This document shows, in pieces, positions 15,100 through 28,257 of a stretch of 64,000 bases of DNA. Under the pieces are notes generated by a model. The model saw nothing but the letters and a program-made list of their open reading frames with translations. It had not been told where the DNA came from and searched no databases. Both the position numbers and the translations under genes were made by a program. Positions within the stretch are counted from its first letter, which is position 1; each line of letters begins with the position of its first letter. Origin of the DNA: Papilionanthe hookeriana x Papilionanthe teres (taxonomy: Eukaryota; Streptophyta; Magnoliopsida; Asparagales; Orchidaceae); NCBI GenBank assembly GCA_022702705.1, contig CM040434.1, positions 59,885,022 to 59,949,021 on the forward strand, read 5' to 3'.

Positions 15100-17425
15100 C
15101 AATTTCTGCCCCAATGACCACCCCGTTGACCCAATGGATTAGCTTTTTACAAAAAATTCTATTTTGGCCAAAATAGTCAAATTTTGACCTAATGACCAAT
15201 TATTGACCCAATAAGTCAATCTCTGACCAAAAAGTTAACTTTGGTCAAAATGGTCAATACTTGATCCAATGACAAACCCATTGACCCAGTATTGCAACTT
15301 TTGACCAAAAAGTCAATTTTGGTCAAAATAGTCAGTTTTTGACCTAATGACCACCCATTGACCCAATATGTCAACTTTTGACCAAAAATTCAACTTTGGT
15401 CAAAATGAACAATTTTTAACCCAAAGACCAATACATTGACCCAATCGATCAACTTTTGACCAAGAAGTCATCCTAGGTCAAAATGGTCAATTCTTGACCC
15501 AATTACCAACTCATTGACCAAATAGGTCAACTTTTGACCAAAAAGTCAACATGTGTCATAATGGTCAATTTCTGACCTAACGACCACCCCGTTGACCCAA
15601 TGGATCAAATTTTGACAAAAAATTTAATTTTGGTCAAAATAGTCAATTTTTGACCTAATGACCAAATATTGACCCAATAAGCCAATCTCTGACCAAAAAG
15701 TAAGCTTTGGTCAAAATGGTATATCCTTAACCCAATGACCAACACATTGACCCAATAGGTCAACTTTTGACCAAAAAGTCAACTTTGGTCAAAATGGTCA
15801 ATCCTAGACCCAATGACAAACCCTTTGACCCAATAGGTCAACTATTGACCAAATAGTCAATTTTGGTCAAATTTGTCAATTTTTGAATTAATGGCCAATT
15901 AACGAGCTAACAAGTCATTCTTCGACCATATACAGAACTTTGGTCAAAATTGTCAATCCTGACCCAATGAGAAACCCTTCGACACAATAGATCAAATTTG
16001 ACCAAATAGTCAATTTTGGTCAAAATAATCAATTTTGACTTAATAACCAACCGATTGACCCAATAAGTCAACTTTGACCAAAAAGTCAACTTTCAGTCAA
16101 AATGGACAATTTTTGACCGAATGACCAACCCATTGACCCAATAGGTTAACTTTTGACCAAAAAGTCATCTTGGTCAAAAAGTTCAATTTTGACCAAATTA
16201 GCAACTCATTGACTAAATAGGTCAACTTTTGACCAAAAAATCAACTTTGGTCAAAATGGTCAATTTCTGCCACAATGACCACCCCGTTGACCCAATGGAT
16301 TAGCTTTTGACAAAAAATTTTATTTTGGTCAAAATAGTTAAATTTTGACCTAATGACCAATTATTGACCCAATAAGTCAATCTCCGACCAAAAAGTTAAC
16401 TTTGGTCAAAATGGTCAATACTTGACCCAATGACAAACCCATTGATCCAGTATGTCAACTTTTGACCAAAAAGTCAATGTTGGTCAAAATAGTCAGTTTT
16501 TTTACCTAATGACCACCCATTGACACAGTAGGTCAACTTTTGACCAAAAATTCAACTTTGGTCAAAATGAATAATTTTAAGCCAAAGACCAACCCATTGA
16601 CCCAATCGATCAACTTTTGACCAAGAAGTTATCATAGGTCAAAATGGTTAATTCTTGACCCAATTACCAACTCATTGACCAAATAGGTCAACCTTTGACC
16701 AAAAAGTCAACTTGTGTCATAATGGTCAATTTCTAACCTAATGACCACCCCGTTGACCTAATGGATCAAATTTTGACAAAAAATTTAATTTTGGTCAAAA
16801 TAGTCAATTTTTGATCTAATGACCAAATATTGATCCAATAAGCCAATCTCTGACCAAAAAGTAAACTTTGGTCAAAATGGTATATCCTTGACTCAATGAC
16901 CAACACATTGACCCAATAGGTCAACTTTTGACCAAAAAGTCAACTTTGGTCAAAATGGTCAATCCTAGACCCAATGACAAACCCTTTGACCCAATAGGTC
17001 AACTATTGACCAAATAGTCAATTTTGGTCAAATTAGTTAATTTTTGAATTAATGACCAATTAATGAGCTAATAAGTCATTCTCTGACCATATAGAGAACT
17101 TTGGTCAAAATTGTCAATCCTAGACCCAATGACAAACCCTTTGACACAATAGATCAAATTTTGACCAAATAGTCAATTTTGGTCAAAATAGTCAATTTTT
17201 GACTTAATAACCACCAATTGACCCAATAAGTCAACTTTTGACCAAAAAATCAACTTTGGTCAAAATGGATAATTTTTGACCGAATGACCAATCCATTAAC
17301 CCAATAGGTTAACTTTTAACCAAAAAGTCATCTTGGTCAAAAAGGTTAATTTTGACCAAATTAGCAACTCATTGACTAAATAGGTCAACTTTTGACCAAA
17401 AAGTCAACTTTCGTCAAAATGGTCA
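15100..17425. repeat. Tandem duplication of a 1.16-kb satellite block
   Basis: Two adjacent blocks, about 15100-16260 and 16261-17425, are near copies at an offset of 1161-1167 bp. Rare variants occur in both: TGGATTAGCTTTT, then GAGCTAACAAGTCATTCT (second copy GAGCTAATAAGTCATTCT), then the ACCATATACAGAAC / ACCATATAGAGAAC pair, and TCATCTTGGTCAAAAAG. The pattern is that of a recent unequal crossover involving about 15 monomers. Boundaries are approximate because the background is itself repetitive. Confidence 0.8.
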
Positions 17426-20400
17426 ATTTCTGACCCAATGACCACCCCATTGACCCAATGGGTTAACTTTTGAGCAAAAATTCAATTTTGGTGGAAATAG
17501 TCAATTTTTGACTTAATGACAAATTATTGACCCAATAAGTCTATCTGCGACTAAAAAGTCAACTTTTGTTAAAATGGTTAATCTTCGACCCAATGGCAAA
17601 CCTATTAACCCAATAGGTCAACTTCTGACCAAAAAAGTTAATTTTAGTGAAAAAGTCAATTTTTGATCTAATGACCACCCATTCTTGGTCAACTTTTGAC
17701 CAAGAAGTCAACTTTGGTCAAAATGGTCAATTTTTGACCCAAAGACCAACCAATTGACCTAATATGTCAACTTTTGACCAAAAAGTCATCTTTGGTCGAA
17801 ATGGTCAATTCTTGACAAAATTACCAACTCATTGACCAAATAGGTTAACTTTTGACCAAAAAGGCAACTTTGGTCAAAATGGATAATTTCTGACTCAATG
17901 ATCACCTTGCTGACCCAATTGTTTAACTCTTGACCAAAAATTCAATTTTGGTCAAAATAGTCAATTTTTGACCTGATGACCTATTATTTACTTAATAAGT
18001 CAATCTCGGACCAAAAAAGTCAACTGTGGTCAAAATGGTCAATCCTTGACACAATGACAAACCCATTGACCCAATAGGTCAACTTTTGGCCAAATAGTCA
18101 ATTTTAGCCAAAATAGTCAATTTTTGACTGAATGCCCACCCATTGACCCAATAAGTCAACTTTTGACCAAAAAATTAACTCTGGTTAAAATGGTTAATTT
18201 TTGACCTAATGACCAACCCATTGACCCAATAGATCAAATTTTGACCAAAAAGTCATCTTTGGTCAAAATGGTCAATTTCTGACCCAATGACCCCCCCGTT
18301 GTGCCAAAGGGTCAAGTTTTGATTAAAAATTTCATTTTGGTCAAAATAGTCAATTTTTGACCTAATGACCAAAATAATCAATTTTTGAATTAATGACCAA
18401 TTATTGATCCAATAAGTCAATCTCTAACCAAAAAGGCAACTTTGGTCTAAATGGTCATTCATTGACCCAATGAAAAACCCACTGACCCATTATGTCAACT
18501 TTTGACCAAAAAGACAATTTTGGTCAAAATGGTCAATTTTTGATCACATGACCACTCATTAACCCGATAGATCAAATTTTGACCAAAAAGTCATCTTCGG
18601 TCAAAATGTTCAATTCTGGACGCAATTACCGACTCATTGACCAAGTAGGTCAACTTTTAACCAAAAACTCAACTATAGCATATATTGTCAATTTTTGATC
18701 GAATGACTACTCATTGACCCAGTAAGCCAATCTTTGGCAAAAAGTCAACTTTGGTCAAAATGGTCATTCCTTGACCCAATGACCAACCCATTAACCTAGT
18801 TGGTCAACTTTTGACCAAAAAGTCAACTTTGGTTAAAATGATCAATCCTTGACCCAATGACCAACCCATAGACCCATTAAGTCAACTTTTCGACCAAAAA
18901 GACAATTTTGGTTAAAATAATCAATTTTTGATATCATGACCACTTATCAATCTAATATGTCAACTTTTGACCAAAAAGTCAACTTTGGTCAAAATGGTCA
19001 ATTTTCGACCCAATGACCAACCCATTGACCGAATAGGTCAACTTTTTACCAAAAATTCATCTTTGGTCAAAATGGTCAATTCTTGACCCAATTACCAACT
19101 CATTGACTAAATAAGTCAACTTTTGACCAAAAAGTCAGCTTTGGTCAAAATGGTTAATTTCTGACCCAATGACCACCCCGTTCACCCAATGGGTTAACTT
19201 TTGACCAAAAATTCAATTTTGGTCAAAATAGGTCAACTTTTGACCAAAAATTCATCTTTGGTAAAAATGGTCAATTTCTGACCAAATGGCCACACCGTTG
19301 ACCCAATGGGTTAACTTTTGACCAAAAATTCAACTTTGGTCAAAATGATCAATTCTTGACGTAATGACCACCCATTGACCCAATTAGTCAACTTTGGTCA
19401 AAATGATCAATCCTTGATCCAATGACCAACTCATTGGCCTAATAGGTCAACTTTGGACCAAAAGTCAATTTTTGTTAAAATAGTCAATTTTTAAATTAAT
19501 GACCAATTATTGACCCAATAAGTCAATCTCTGACCAAAAAGTCAACTTTGGTCAAAATGGTCAATCATTGACCCAATGACAAACCCATTGACCCATTAGG
19601 TCAACTTTTGACCAAAAAGATAATTTTGGTCAAAATAGTCAATTTTTGATCTCATGACCACCCATTGACCCAATATGTCAACTTTTGACCAAAAAGTCAA
19701 CTTTGGTCAAAATGGTCAATTTTCGACCCAATGACCAACCCATTGACCCAATAGGTCAACTTTTTACCAAAAATTCATCTTTGGTCAAAATGGTCAATTC
19801 TTGACCCAATTACCAACTCATTGACCAAATAGATCAACTTTTGACCAAAAAGCCAATTTTTTTCAAAATGATCAATTTCTGACTTAGTGACCACCCCGTT
19901 GGTACAAAGGGTCAACATTTGACTAAAAATTTAATTTTGGTCAAAATACTCAATTTTTGACCTAATGACCAAAATAGTCAATTTTTGAATTAATGACCAA
20001 TTTTTGACCCAATAAGTCAATCTCTGACCAAAAAGTCAACTTTGGTCAAAATGGTCAATCATTGACCCAATTACAAACCCATTGACCCATTAGGCCAACT
20101 TTTGACCAAAAAGTCAACTTTGGTCAAAATAGTTAATTTTTGACCTCATGACCCCACATTAACCCAATATGTCAACTTTTGACCTAAAAGTCAGCTTTGG
20201 TCAAAATGGTTAATGACCAACCCATTGCCCCAATAGGTCAACTTTTGACCAAAAAGTCATCTTTAGTCAAAATGGTCAATTCTTGACCCAATTACCAACA
20301 CATTGACTAAATATGTCAAATTTTGATAAAAAAGCTAACTTTGGTCAAAATGGTCAATTTCTGACCCAATGACCACCCCGTTGAGCCAATGGGTTAACTT

Positions 20401-20701
20401 TTAACCAAAAATTTAATTTTGGTCAAAATAGGTCAACTTTTCACCAAAAAGTCATCTTTGTCCAAAATGGTCAATTTCTGACCTAATGACCACCCTATTG
20501 ACCCAATGGGTTAACTTTTGACCAAAAATTCAACTTTGGACAAAATAATCAATTTTTGACCTAATGACTAATTATTAACCCAATAAATCAATCTCTGACC
20601 AAAAAGTCAAATGTGGTCAAAATGGTTAATCCTTGACCTAATGACCAACTCATTGACCCAATATGTCAACTTTTGACCAAAAAATACTTTAGACAAAATG
20701 A

Positions 20702-20706
20702 TTAAT
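20702..20706. other. Target-site duplication, left copy (TTAAT)
   Basis: TTAAT directly abuts the left LTR and is repeated immediately after the right LTR. A 5-bp duplication is usual for Ty3/gypsy integrases. The empty-site relative of this satellite unit carries TTAAT once, at 6804-6808. Confidence 0.93.
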
Positions 20707-22979
20707 TATCGGCATATTTTTAGGTTGAGTGTGTTGTATTTTTAAAAAGGTGTCGCCTACATAAATTGTCGACGAATTTTAAATTTTAAATTTAATTTAA
20801 ATATATATATATATAATTTAGAAAGTAGTGTTTGATTTTTGAAAATGATTTTTAGTTTAAAAATTTTAAGATATGAAATCAAACCGATCTCACATCCCGA
20901 ATAGCATATGTAAACGAGCACCGCATCACAAACTGTATATCTATTCCGAAGAATAGACACACTGCTTGATGATGGGCCTCGATTAAATAAACTAGAAGAT
21001 TTGTGACATCCGTTCTGTGCCGCGAACCAATTTTATAAGCCGAGCAAGTTCCCCGCTTAATATAAAGAAATTAAGCAGGGTTTATGTTACCTGGGTTCTT
21101 AAAGTTCCCTATAAGGGCAAGCCCCTATAGTTAATTACATCTTAAACGACAGGAATCACTTAAGAAAACTCTCGATAATGATCAGTGGTTTTGCTCTCAA
21201 GAATTTCAAAGTTTAAGGTTTTTAAAGGATTTGAGTTTTGGAAATTTCAATAGGGAATGGATCAAATTTGGAATAATTTATTTTAAGAGTCCAAAGGAAG
21301 GAAAGTAGGAGAAGCTGAGGATCCAAGTAGAATCTTGGCAACTTCACAAACTATCCTATTGTTTGGCTTCAATTTAGGAAAATTATTTAATGTTGCAATC
21401 CGGCCAATTTTAATTAATTAGGACTTATATTAGTATGACATAATCATACAAATAGCGTCAAAGATATGAGGGTTTATGTCGTACGGAACGACTACCTCGT
21501 AGTCCTAAGACAGGTTAGGGCTTAATTTACATGACATGATCATGCACATGCCTAATGAAGAGTTGAGGATTTATATTGCACTAGGAAAACTACCTCAAAG
21601 TCCTATGGCTTGGTTATTTAATTCTAAGAAAGATTTTGTTGAAGTAGATTCCGGTTTTGCAGATGACGATGGTCGTGCTGCCCACCATGCTCCGAGCTCC
21701 TTGTTGTTGCAGAGGTTTAATTTTAGAAGTCATAAATCAAGAGATGAGAGAAGTGTTTTGGTTTAGATAAAATCTTAAAATCCAAGTGTTTTTTAATATT
21801 TTAATTAAAACAAATTTTAAAGTTGTTTAAATAGAACCGATTAAGATCCCACGGTTCTGTCATCCCGACACTGTTATTTTCATCGAATTCACTTAGTCCA
21901 GATGAATTTGCTAAACTCAACTGAATGAGTTCCACACCTTCATTTAGACCGTGGGAAATCCCGTTAGCAACACGTGGGTTACATCATCCGAGGTATTCCC
22001 GATCATTCAACGAGATGTTTTAATTTAGATGCAATTGTAGTTTTGTTGTTCTGTTTGTGATTAAATTTTGAGTTGTTTTGTATTTTGGAATGTTGTGGCG
22101 GTGAATTTTATCTTATGGTGATTTTTAATTTAGTTTTAGTTTCAGTTTAGGGACTATCCTAAAGGTTTTAGTTTTCATGCAACAGTCTTATTTAACATGC
22201 AAGAAAAGTAAAGTACAATGCATGCAAGTAAATTGCAACAAAGTAAATTGCAATAAAATAAAAATGTATTTGGAGGGTCTTCCCGTCATCCCAAGCTGCA
22301 CTTAAAACACATGTTAAGGCATTTAAATAGTTCAACAGATACCTAGGTAAAGTTAACGGAAGGGTTTTGGTTTTCTACCAAATTCCTAATCCTACTCATC
22401 TCATATGACTTCTAGGTTCTTGGTTTGGTTTAAGGATGATTTTCTTTATCAAAGAACTATTAAATTCAGTTGTTCTTCTAAAACATCCCGTCATATTGAG
22501 GGAGTTCTTAGGACGAGTCCTAAACATCTTTTTAATATTTTTGGGATTTGTTTTGAGTCCAAATAAATTTAGTTGCACAGGTGAATTAATCATCCAGGAG
22601 TTTAGTTAAACTTTGTCTCTTGCTCAGTGAACTTAGGTATTTGATTACCTGATGAATGAAGTGACATCTCACTTAATACTCTATTTAAGAGTTATAATAA
22701 TTAAAGCTTTTAAGGGCAAGTTGGTTTATTGAGAATTTTAATCAAATTTGGGTTAATGATTTAAAGTGTATTAATTTAATTATGAGGTATTAATTAATAA
22801 TTTTAAGTTTTGAATAGTGTTCAAATTATTTTAGATTCAATTTAATTCTTTACACTTTCAGTTGTCTTAATATTTCAAATTGATGTTCATGTTTCAAATT
22901 CACTTAGATAGAAAGAGGTGTTGAAATTATTGATATATTTTGATTAACTCTTAATGATTTCATTTAGGTTTGTTGTTAA

Positions 22980-23395
22980 ATGATTTTAATTTAATTTAAT
23001 TCAATTTGATTTTAATTTAATTTAACTTTATTTAATTTAATTTTAATTTTATTTTAATTTAACTTAATTTTAATTTAACTTAATTTTAATTTAATTTAAT
23101 TTTAATTTAATTTAATTTAATTTAATATAATTTAGTTTTAATTTAATTTTATTTAATTTTAATTTTATTTAATTTTAGTTTAATTTAATTTAATTTAATT
23201 TAATTTAATTTAATTTTAGTTTTAATTTTAGTTTTAATTGTTAATTTTAATTTAATTTTAACTTACTTTTAATTTAATTTTTATTGTTAATTTTAATTTA
23301 ATTTTAATTTAATTTTAATTTAATTTTAATTGTTAATTTTAATTTTAGTTTTAATTGTTAATTTGGATTATTATTTTAATTCTTAATTAGGAACT
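22980..23395. repeat. TTTAA low-complexity tract in 3' LTR
   Basis: About 400 bp is made almost only of TTTAA, TTTTAA and TAGTTTTAAT words. The matching tract in the other LTR differs in the number and order of words, showing slippage since insertion. Confidence 0.85.
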
Positions 23396-25104
23396 AAATA
23401 TTGTTAAAGTGATTTATTTAGGGATTTTTAAATTAAAGAATAAATATCCTCTTAATAATATCGCTATTTTATTAATCCAAATTTTAAATATATCCTTTCC
23501 AAAATTTAAATCACTTAATTAATTAAAGTTTCATTTTGATATTTTCAAAGTGTTTAATGTGTCTCTACCCTTTAATTTTCCTAAGTTTCAATCATCCAAG
23601 AGAAATTTAAAATCAAATATTTTACCCCCCACTTTGATTAAACCCAAAGTTTTAATTAAGGGTTAAAATTCTTAATTACCTTTATGCCCATTTAGGCTTA
23701 TTTATTTCATAACTCACTAAATTGAGCTCAAATGAATTTGAAATTTTTAAGTCACCTCACTCACATGTCAATTAAGACATTAGAGGAGAAAATGTGATTT
23801 TTCTGAATTTAATTTTTTTATATAATTATTTTTAGTAGAAAATATGGTTTTTCAAAGAAAATTCAACAACATGACCAAGGAAAGGTTTCTATCCTTAAGA
23901 AAATTATGGAGTGTTCCTAATGACAAGAGGACCACTTGGACCAATTTTTATGATTTTTTGAATTATATTTTATTTATTATAATTAATTTGAGTTTTATAG
24001 TATTAATTAATTTTAAAATAAAATAAAAGTTGCAAAATGGATTTTATATTTTTCTTAGATTTCTCCAACCTCAAGGAGTTCAGAGAAACAAATTTTATAA
24101 TTTTCTGATTTTGTTTTTATTTATTAGAATTATTTTAGTGAAAATGGTTGAAAATTTATTTTTTTAATATTAAAAATTACATTAAGCCTTTAAAATTCAA
24201 TATCTCATCCTAGGGACTTGTGAAAAATATTTAATTTGTTCCTAAGTGATTAGGAGTCAAAATGTGATATTTTTATGATTTTTAATATTTTTTTGATATT
24301 TATTATTTTTTAATTATTAAAATATTAAAATATTGTGAAAAATCAACTTTTTTAGAAAATTCTAATTTTAATTTTCCTGAACTCCCCTGATGTCAAAGAA
24401 GCTCCAAAACCATTTTTGTGAATTTTTAAAAAGTATTTTTGGAGTTATGAATTTTTAAATTTCCATTTTACTTGTGACGCTTAATCAATCCATTTAGTAG
24501 GGTTAATCAAGTCCAATTGATTTCAAAATTTTATGTAAGGTTCCTCTGACCCTAAAGAGTAATGGAAAATTATTTTCAAGTCAATTTAGTGTATGGTTAA
24601 CCCTAATTGAATCAAATTCAATTTTAGGGGTTTAGGCCAATTAAGGTTAATTTGAATGAATTAACTCAAAATATATTATTCATGGGGTCCTCTGGTCCTA
24701 AGAAACATCACAAAATTTTCCTAGAATTTATTTTACAACATGCTAATTATTGGAATTAAAATACCTAAAACAGTGACATGAACTTGAAATTTTAATAACT
24801 TTTCACAAAGAAGGCCTCTGACCTTGAAAAATTCAGGGAATGTTCCCAAGATCAGAGGCTTCAAAAGCCCTATGGTCTCATGCCATGGTGAATTATCTAT
24901 GCAAATGAAGAATCAAAATACTGAAAATAGTAAATAAATTATTAAAAATAAAATACTCATCTAATTAACTTGATTTCTTTTCCCCATTATTCTCCTCTGT
25001 TCACTGAGCAAGAGTGTATTTTTATTTTATTTTTGTGATTTTTCTATGCAAAGATATGAATTTTCTAAGTTCTAGGTATTTAATTAATTCAAAAAATATG
25101 GATT

Positions 25105-25345
25105 TATCTACATATCCACGCGGCGCCGCGTCAACCTCGGCAGCTCCGAAGCCACTACGTGTCGCGCTCCCATTCGAGTGCGCCACTTGAGTCAGCAGCC
25201 ACGCGCCCGTGGTTTACGTACCATTATTCCGTCCGACTTGATCTCGACCGTCCGCTCGATACACGCGCGATCCAACGGCTCCTGGTCATCGTCTACGACT
25301 GGTGTGCACCCGTGACCGTCCACACTAGAACCCTAAGATCTCACT
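25105..25345. promoter_or_regulatory. CpG-rich block in 3' LTR
   Basis: This is the only GC-rich, CpG-dense block in otherwise AT-rich LTR sequence (CACGCGGCGCCGCGTCAAC and following). It holds ACGTG-type and TGACT-like words. A dense CpG block in the middle of a long LTR could mark the promoter region, but I see no convincing TATA box and start pair, so this is a suggestion. Confidence 0.35.
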
Positions 25346-26639
25346 CGATTCTCAATGGATTCTCGATTTCTTATACTCTATCGATTCGTCTTGAAGAGAC
25401 GAACACATCCATACGGTTTATAGGCTATGAAATTAACCCAAACAAAATGGAGAATTGTTGGAAGCTCGGGAGGAAGAATGAGTTCATACCTTTGCTTAGA
25501 GAAGTAAAGCTTCGATCTGAGAGTTGTGTCACATTCGATTGAGTCCAAGCAAGCTCCAGATGAAGTCTCTGGCTCTGGGAAATTGTTTAGGTATGAAAGT
25601 GACCAAGGCCGGTCACAAAGCTTGGAGGAGTCCGGAAGCAATGGCTGGCTCCGGTGAGGGGGCTTTGCTTTGGGGAACTTTTCCTCTTGGTCTGGTGAAG
25701 GTGTAGGATCAATCAATTTGGGGATTGGCTCACTGTGGTGAAGTGTCCTGTTTTTTGGGTGGATTTTCAACTCAGAAATTGAGCTCACAGAGAGGGTTTT
25801 AGGGCTAGATTTTAGTGGGGATCAAGTTCTCTATGTCTGGAGAGGGGTCTGGAGTGATTTTGGCAGAGTTTTGGTAAGGTTTGGTTCAACTCCTCATTTG
25901 CCCAAGAGGTGATGGTGTTTAAATAGAGGTGGCTGGAGGGCTTCCCAGGGGCAATTGGAGGCTGGGATCAGCTGCTCAGGGGAGGAGAAGAACAGCCATG
26001 ATGTCTGTTTGGGTTGGGACAGCTCAGCCAGGGAGAATTGAAAATTTTGGCTCACAGGCGGCTGGCGACCCAGGCGGCTGGCTGGCCAGGCATTGGTCAC
26101 CATCTTGACCAGTGAGGTCAGGGCTGTGGTTTGGTGCAAGCAATTGGCTATTGCCATGTGTAAAGAGGTTTGATTAAAATGTCATGGGGTCAGGGTCATT
26201 TTGGCTTGAATTTGGTTAATTCATGTATTTGGGTTTGGTGCACCCACCAAGGGACTGATTTGGGCTGAGGGAGGTCAGATGAGTCAGCTGGTTGGGAGTG
26301 GTGAAGTCCCCATCCAAATATATTTGGATTAATTTTGGGTTAGGGTGGAACATGGGTATGGCTATGACGTTTAGGGAGTGTTTAAAGGATCTCCTCCTTT
26401 TACCATTTAGGGAGGGTTGACAATCCTAAGATTCTCATGGCTTCCATGTGGCTTAAGCATGGCTCCAAGGCTTGTCTATGGCTTGCTCATAGCTTAGCTC
26501 AATTTCATGGAAATGGGTCATTTGGAATTTAAAAAATTTTTAATTCTTTTAATGGGATTTGTCATGATGCCATTTTGGTTTGATCAACATGATGGATTTT
26601 GGACATAGGAGGTGGTTTTGATTAAAAAGAATGATAAAT

Positions 26640-27700
26640 GAAAATGTCATGTGGGCTTTAGGATAGCTTTTGGGCTTTTGAAATAGCTTTGGATGGGCTT
26701 TTAAAGTTGTTTAAGGAAGTGGGCTTTTGGATTTTAAAATGGGCTTTTGAATGAAAATTTTGTGAAGGACCATGTCAAATAAATGTTGCAATTGGTTTAG
26801 GCATGTGTCATGAGTGATTTGGAAGAAATTTGAAGTGATTTTAGATTGAATTGGGTTTAATTTGGGCTTTTTTGGTAAAGGGGCCAAGGTGGGCCAAATT
26901 GGGCTAACTTGGGCTAAGGTTGGGCTAAAGTTGGATTTGATGTAAAATTAATGTTTAGAAATGTTTATGGGAATGTCACAAAGAGTTTCCAACTTTGGTT
27001 GGGCTTTGATTTTGGGATTTGGGCCCATTTGGGTTAGGTTTGGGCTTAGGCCAATTTAAGGGATTTTGGTTTTGGGTTAGGTTTGGGTGGAGTTTAGGTT
27101 CAAATTTTTGGCAAATCAACTTAGTGTTTTGTTCATGTGGATGTTGGGAAGGCTTTAGAAAAGATTTGGGACCAATTGGAGTTGAATTGGATGGGTTTGA
27201 GCTAGGTTTAGGTCATGGGCCAAAATTGGGCCTTAGGCTTCAAATTGAAATTGGACTCAAATGTCAATCAAATTGAACTTGGATTTAGTCTAAATTGATG
27301 TTGGGGATATTTAATTGAAGTTTAGAATTGAATTGGACCAGAATTGAGGTCAATTGGGGTGGTTTGGTTTGACATTGGGTTCACTTGGGTTTAAAATGGG
27401 TCAAATTGGGGGTTTTGGTAAAAGTGGGGTAAATTGGCAAAATTAGCCTATGGTATATTTGCGATTTTCTGGAATTTTTTGGGAATTTTCTGAATTTTTG
27501 GATTTTTGGGCTAAGAAGGGCATTTTGGAGGGTATTGGGGGGTACGTTTGGAATTGTTGGTATTTTTGGCTATGGATGATCAATTTGAGTGGGGGGGAAT
27601 TTTTAGGACTGATTTTGAGGAATTTTGGGTAATTTAGGTAATTTTGAAAATTTTGGGTAGTTCCAAGGGCATTTGGTAGGTTTGGTGGGTCCGGGGCCCC
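26640..27700. other. GGG-run-rich LTR segment with a quadruplex-type motif
   Basis: The plus strand (antisense to the element) is dominated by TTGGGCTT and TTGGGTT words. At 26880-26913 four runs of at least three G are separated by exactly seven bases each, meeting the usual G3+N1-7 rule. The other LTR copy near 48,376 lacks one 9-bp word and has an 8-base third loop. No gene is supported here. Confidence 0.6.
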
Positions 27701-28232
27701 GGGGGTCAAAAATTGAAATTTTGAAAAAATGATGATTGATCCAATTTGAGTAAAATGGAATCACTTTGGTTGAGCCATGAAGCCACATTAAGCCCATATG
27801 AGCCATGAGAGGACTCATTTGGGGGAATTCACTATGTTGTTCCTAACCCTCTTAGCCTGGGGCTTAGGGGTTAAAGACCATCCATATGAATTTCCTACAT
27901 GAGTCAGGAAGTCAAGTTGGGTGAAAGTGTGTTTTTAGGACTTGGAATGTGTGTGAGAGTGTAAGTGTATGTGCAAGTCAACCCTCACCAGACCAGGCCA
28001 TCCAGGGTATTCCTAAGGCCAAAAAGTCCTATAGGGAACTCATCCTTTAAACCTCCACATTTGATTTCAACCCTCTAGGTGATTAGGGGTCTACAATCAA
28101 GCTTGTGGAGTTTGTAGGGAGTCAAGAGGTGTTTGAATTTGTAAAGGGTGGGTTCCACTTCTAGTCCTCTAAGATTAGTCAAAGGAAAAGATTATGGCTA
28201 GATCCTAAGTACTAAGGAGTGAGAAAAGAAGA

Positions 28233-28253
28233 GACCTCATCAAAAATGAGGTC
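28233..28253. other. LTR-terminal hairpin (3' LTR copy)
   Basis: GACCTCAT, loop CAAAA, ATGAGGTC is a perfect 8-bp inverted repeat ending four bases from the LTR edge. It is preserved without change in the other LTR. Confidence 0.7.
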
Positions 28254-28257
28254 AACA

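Larger units (their letters stand above)
1..20706. repeat. 78-bp W-box-rich satellite array, left arm
   Basis: The whole stretch is a head-to-tail array of diverged units of about 78 bp, with no gene. The unit reads roughly as GACCCAATAGGTCAACTTTT, then GACCAAAAAGTCAACTTTGG, then TCAAAATGGTCAATTTTTGA, then CCCAATGACCAACCCATT. Its halves align to each other, so it is a dimer of about 39 bp, each half with the dyad GGTCAA-NTT-TTGACC. Variant units recur in loose order, for example ones with AATTATTGACCCAATAAGTC, with CCCCGTTGACCCAATGGGTT, and with AATTACCAACTCATTGACC. Short open frames here are 26-residue translated repeats, expected because 78 is divisible by three. The array runs off the left edge and ends at the retrotransposon target site. 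Confidence 0.97.
20707..28257 (-). repeat. 3' LTR (7551 bp)
   Basis: This LTR matches 42221-49786 along its whole length with scattered substitutions and small indels. In the coding sense it starts TGTTGACCTC (at 28257) and should end CA. Here the plus-strand start is TATCGGCAT where the other LTR has TGTCGGCAT, so the terminal dinucleotide has mutated. It contains no supported gene. From low to high coordinates it holds an AT-rich end with a (TA)n tract, a TTTAA low-complexity tract, an AT-rich part, a CpG-rich block, and a part rich in GGG runs on the plus strand. The plus-strand 76-codon frame at 21536 is antisense, resembles nothing I know, and is treated as chance. Confidence 0.96.

Noticed and set aside
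1..20706. Centromere or telomere identity of the satellite
   Set aside because: It has no telomere-type repeats. The 78-bp unit and the nested element alone do not show centromere function, which needs CENH3 or cytology data.
21536..21766. 76-codon plus-strand frame in the 3' LTR, conserved at 43037-43267
   Set aside because: It is conserved only because the LTRs are copies. It is antisense to the element, resembles no family I know, and its substitutions do not favour silent positions by eye.
25159..25788. Overlapping open frames on both strands around the CpG-rich block (also 46862-47191)
   Set aside because: GC-rich sequence has fewer stops. The frames overlap on opposite strands, differ between the two LTRs, and show no domain.
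27019..27276. Gly/Phe/Leu-rich plus-strand frames in the GGG-rich LTR part (also 48505-48762)
   Set aside because: The composition follows directly from repeated TTGGG words; there is no domain or start context.
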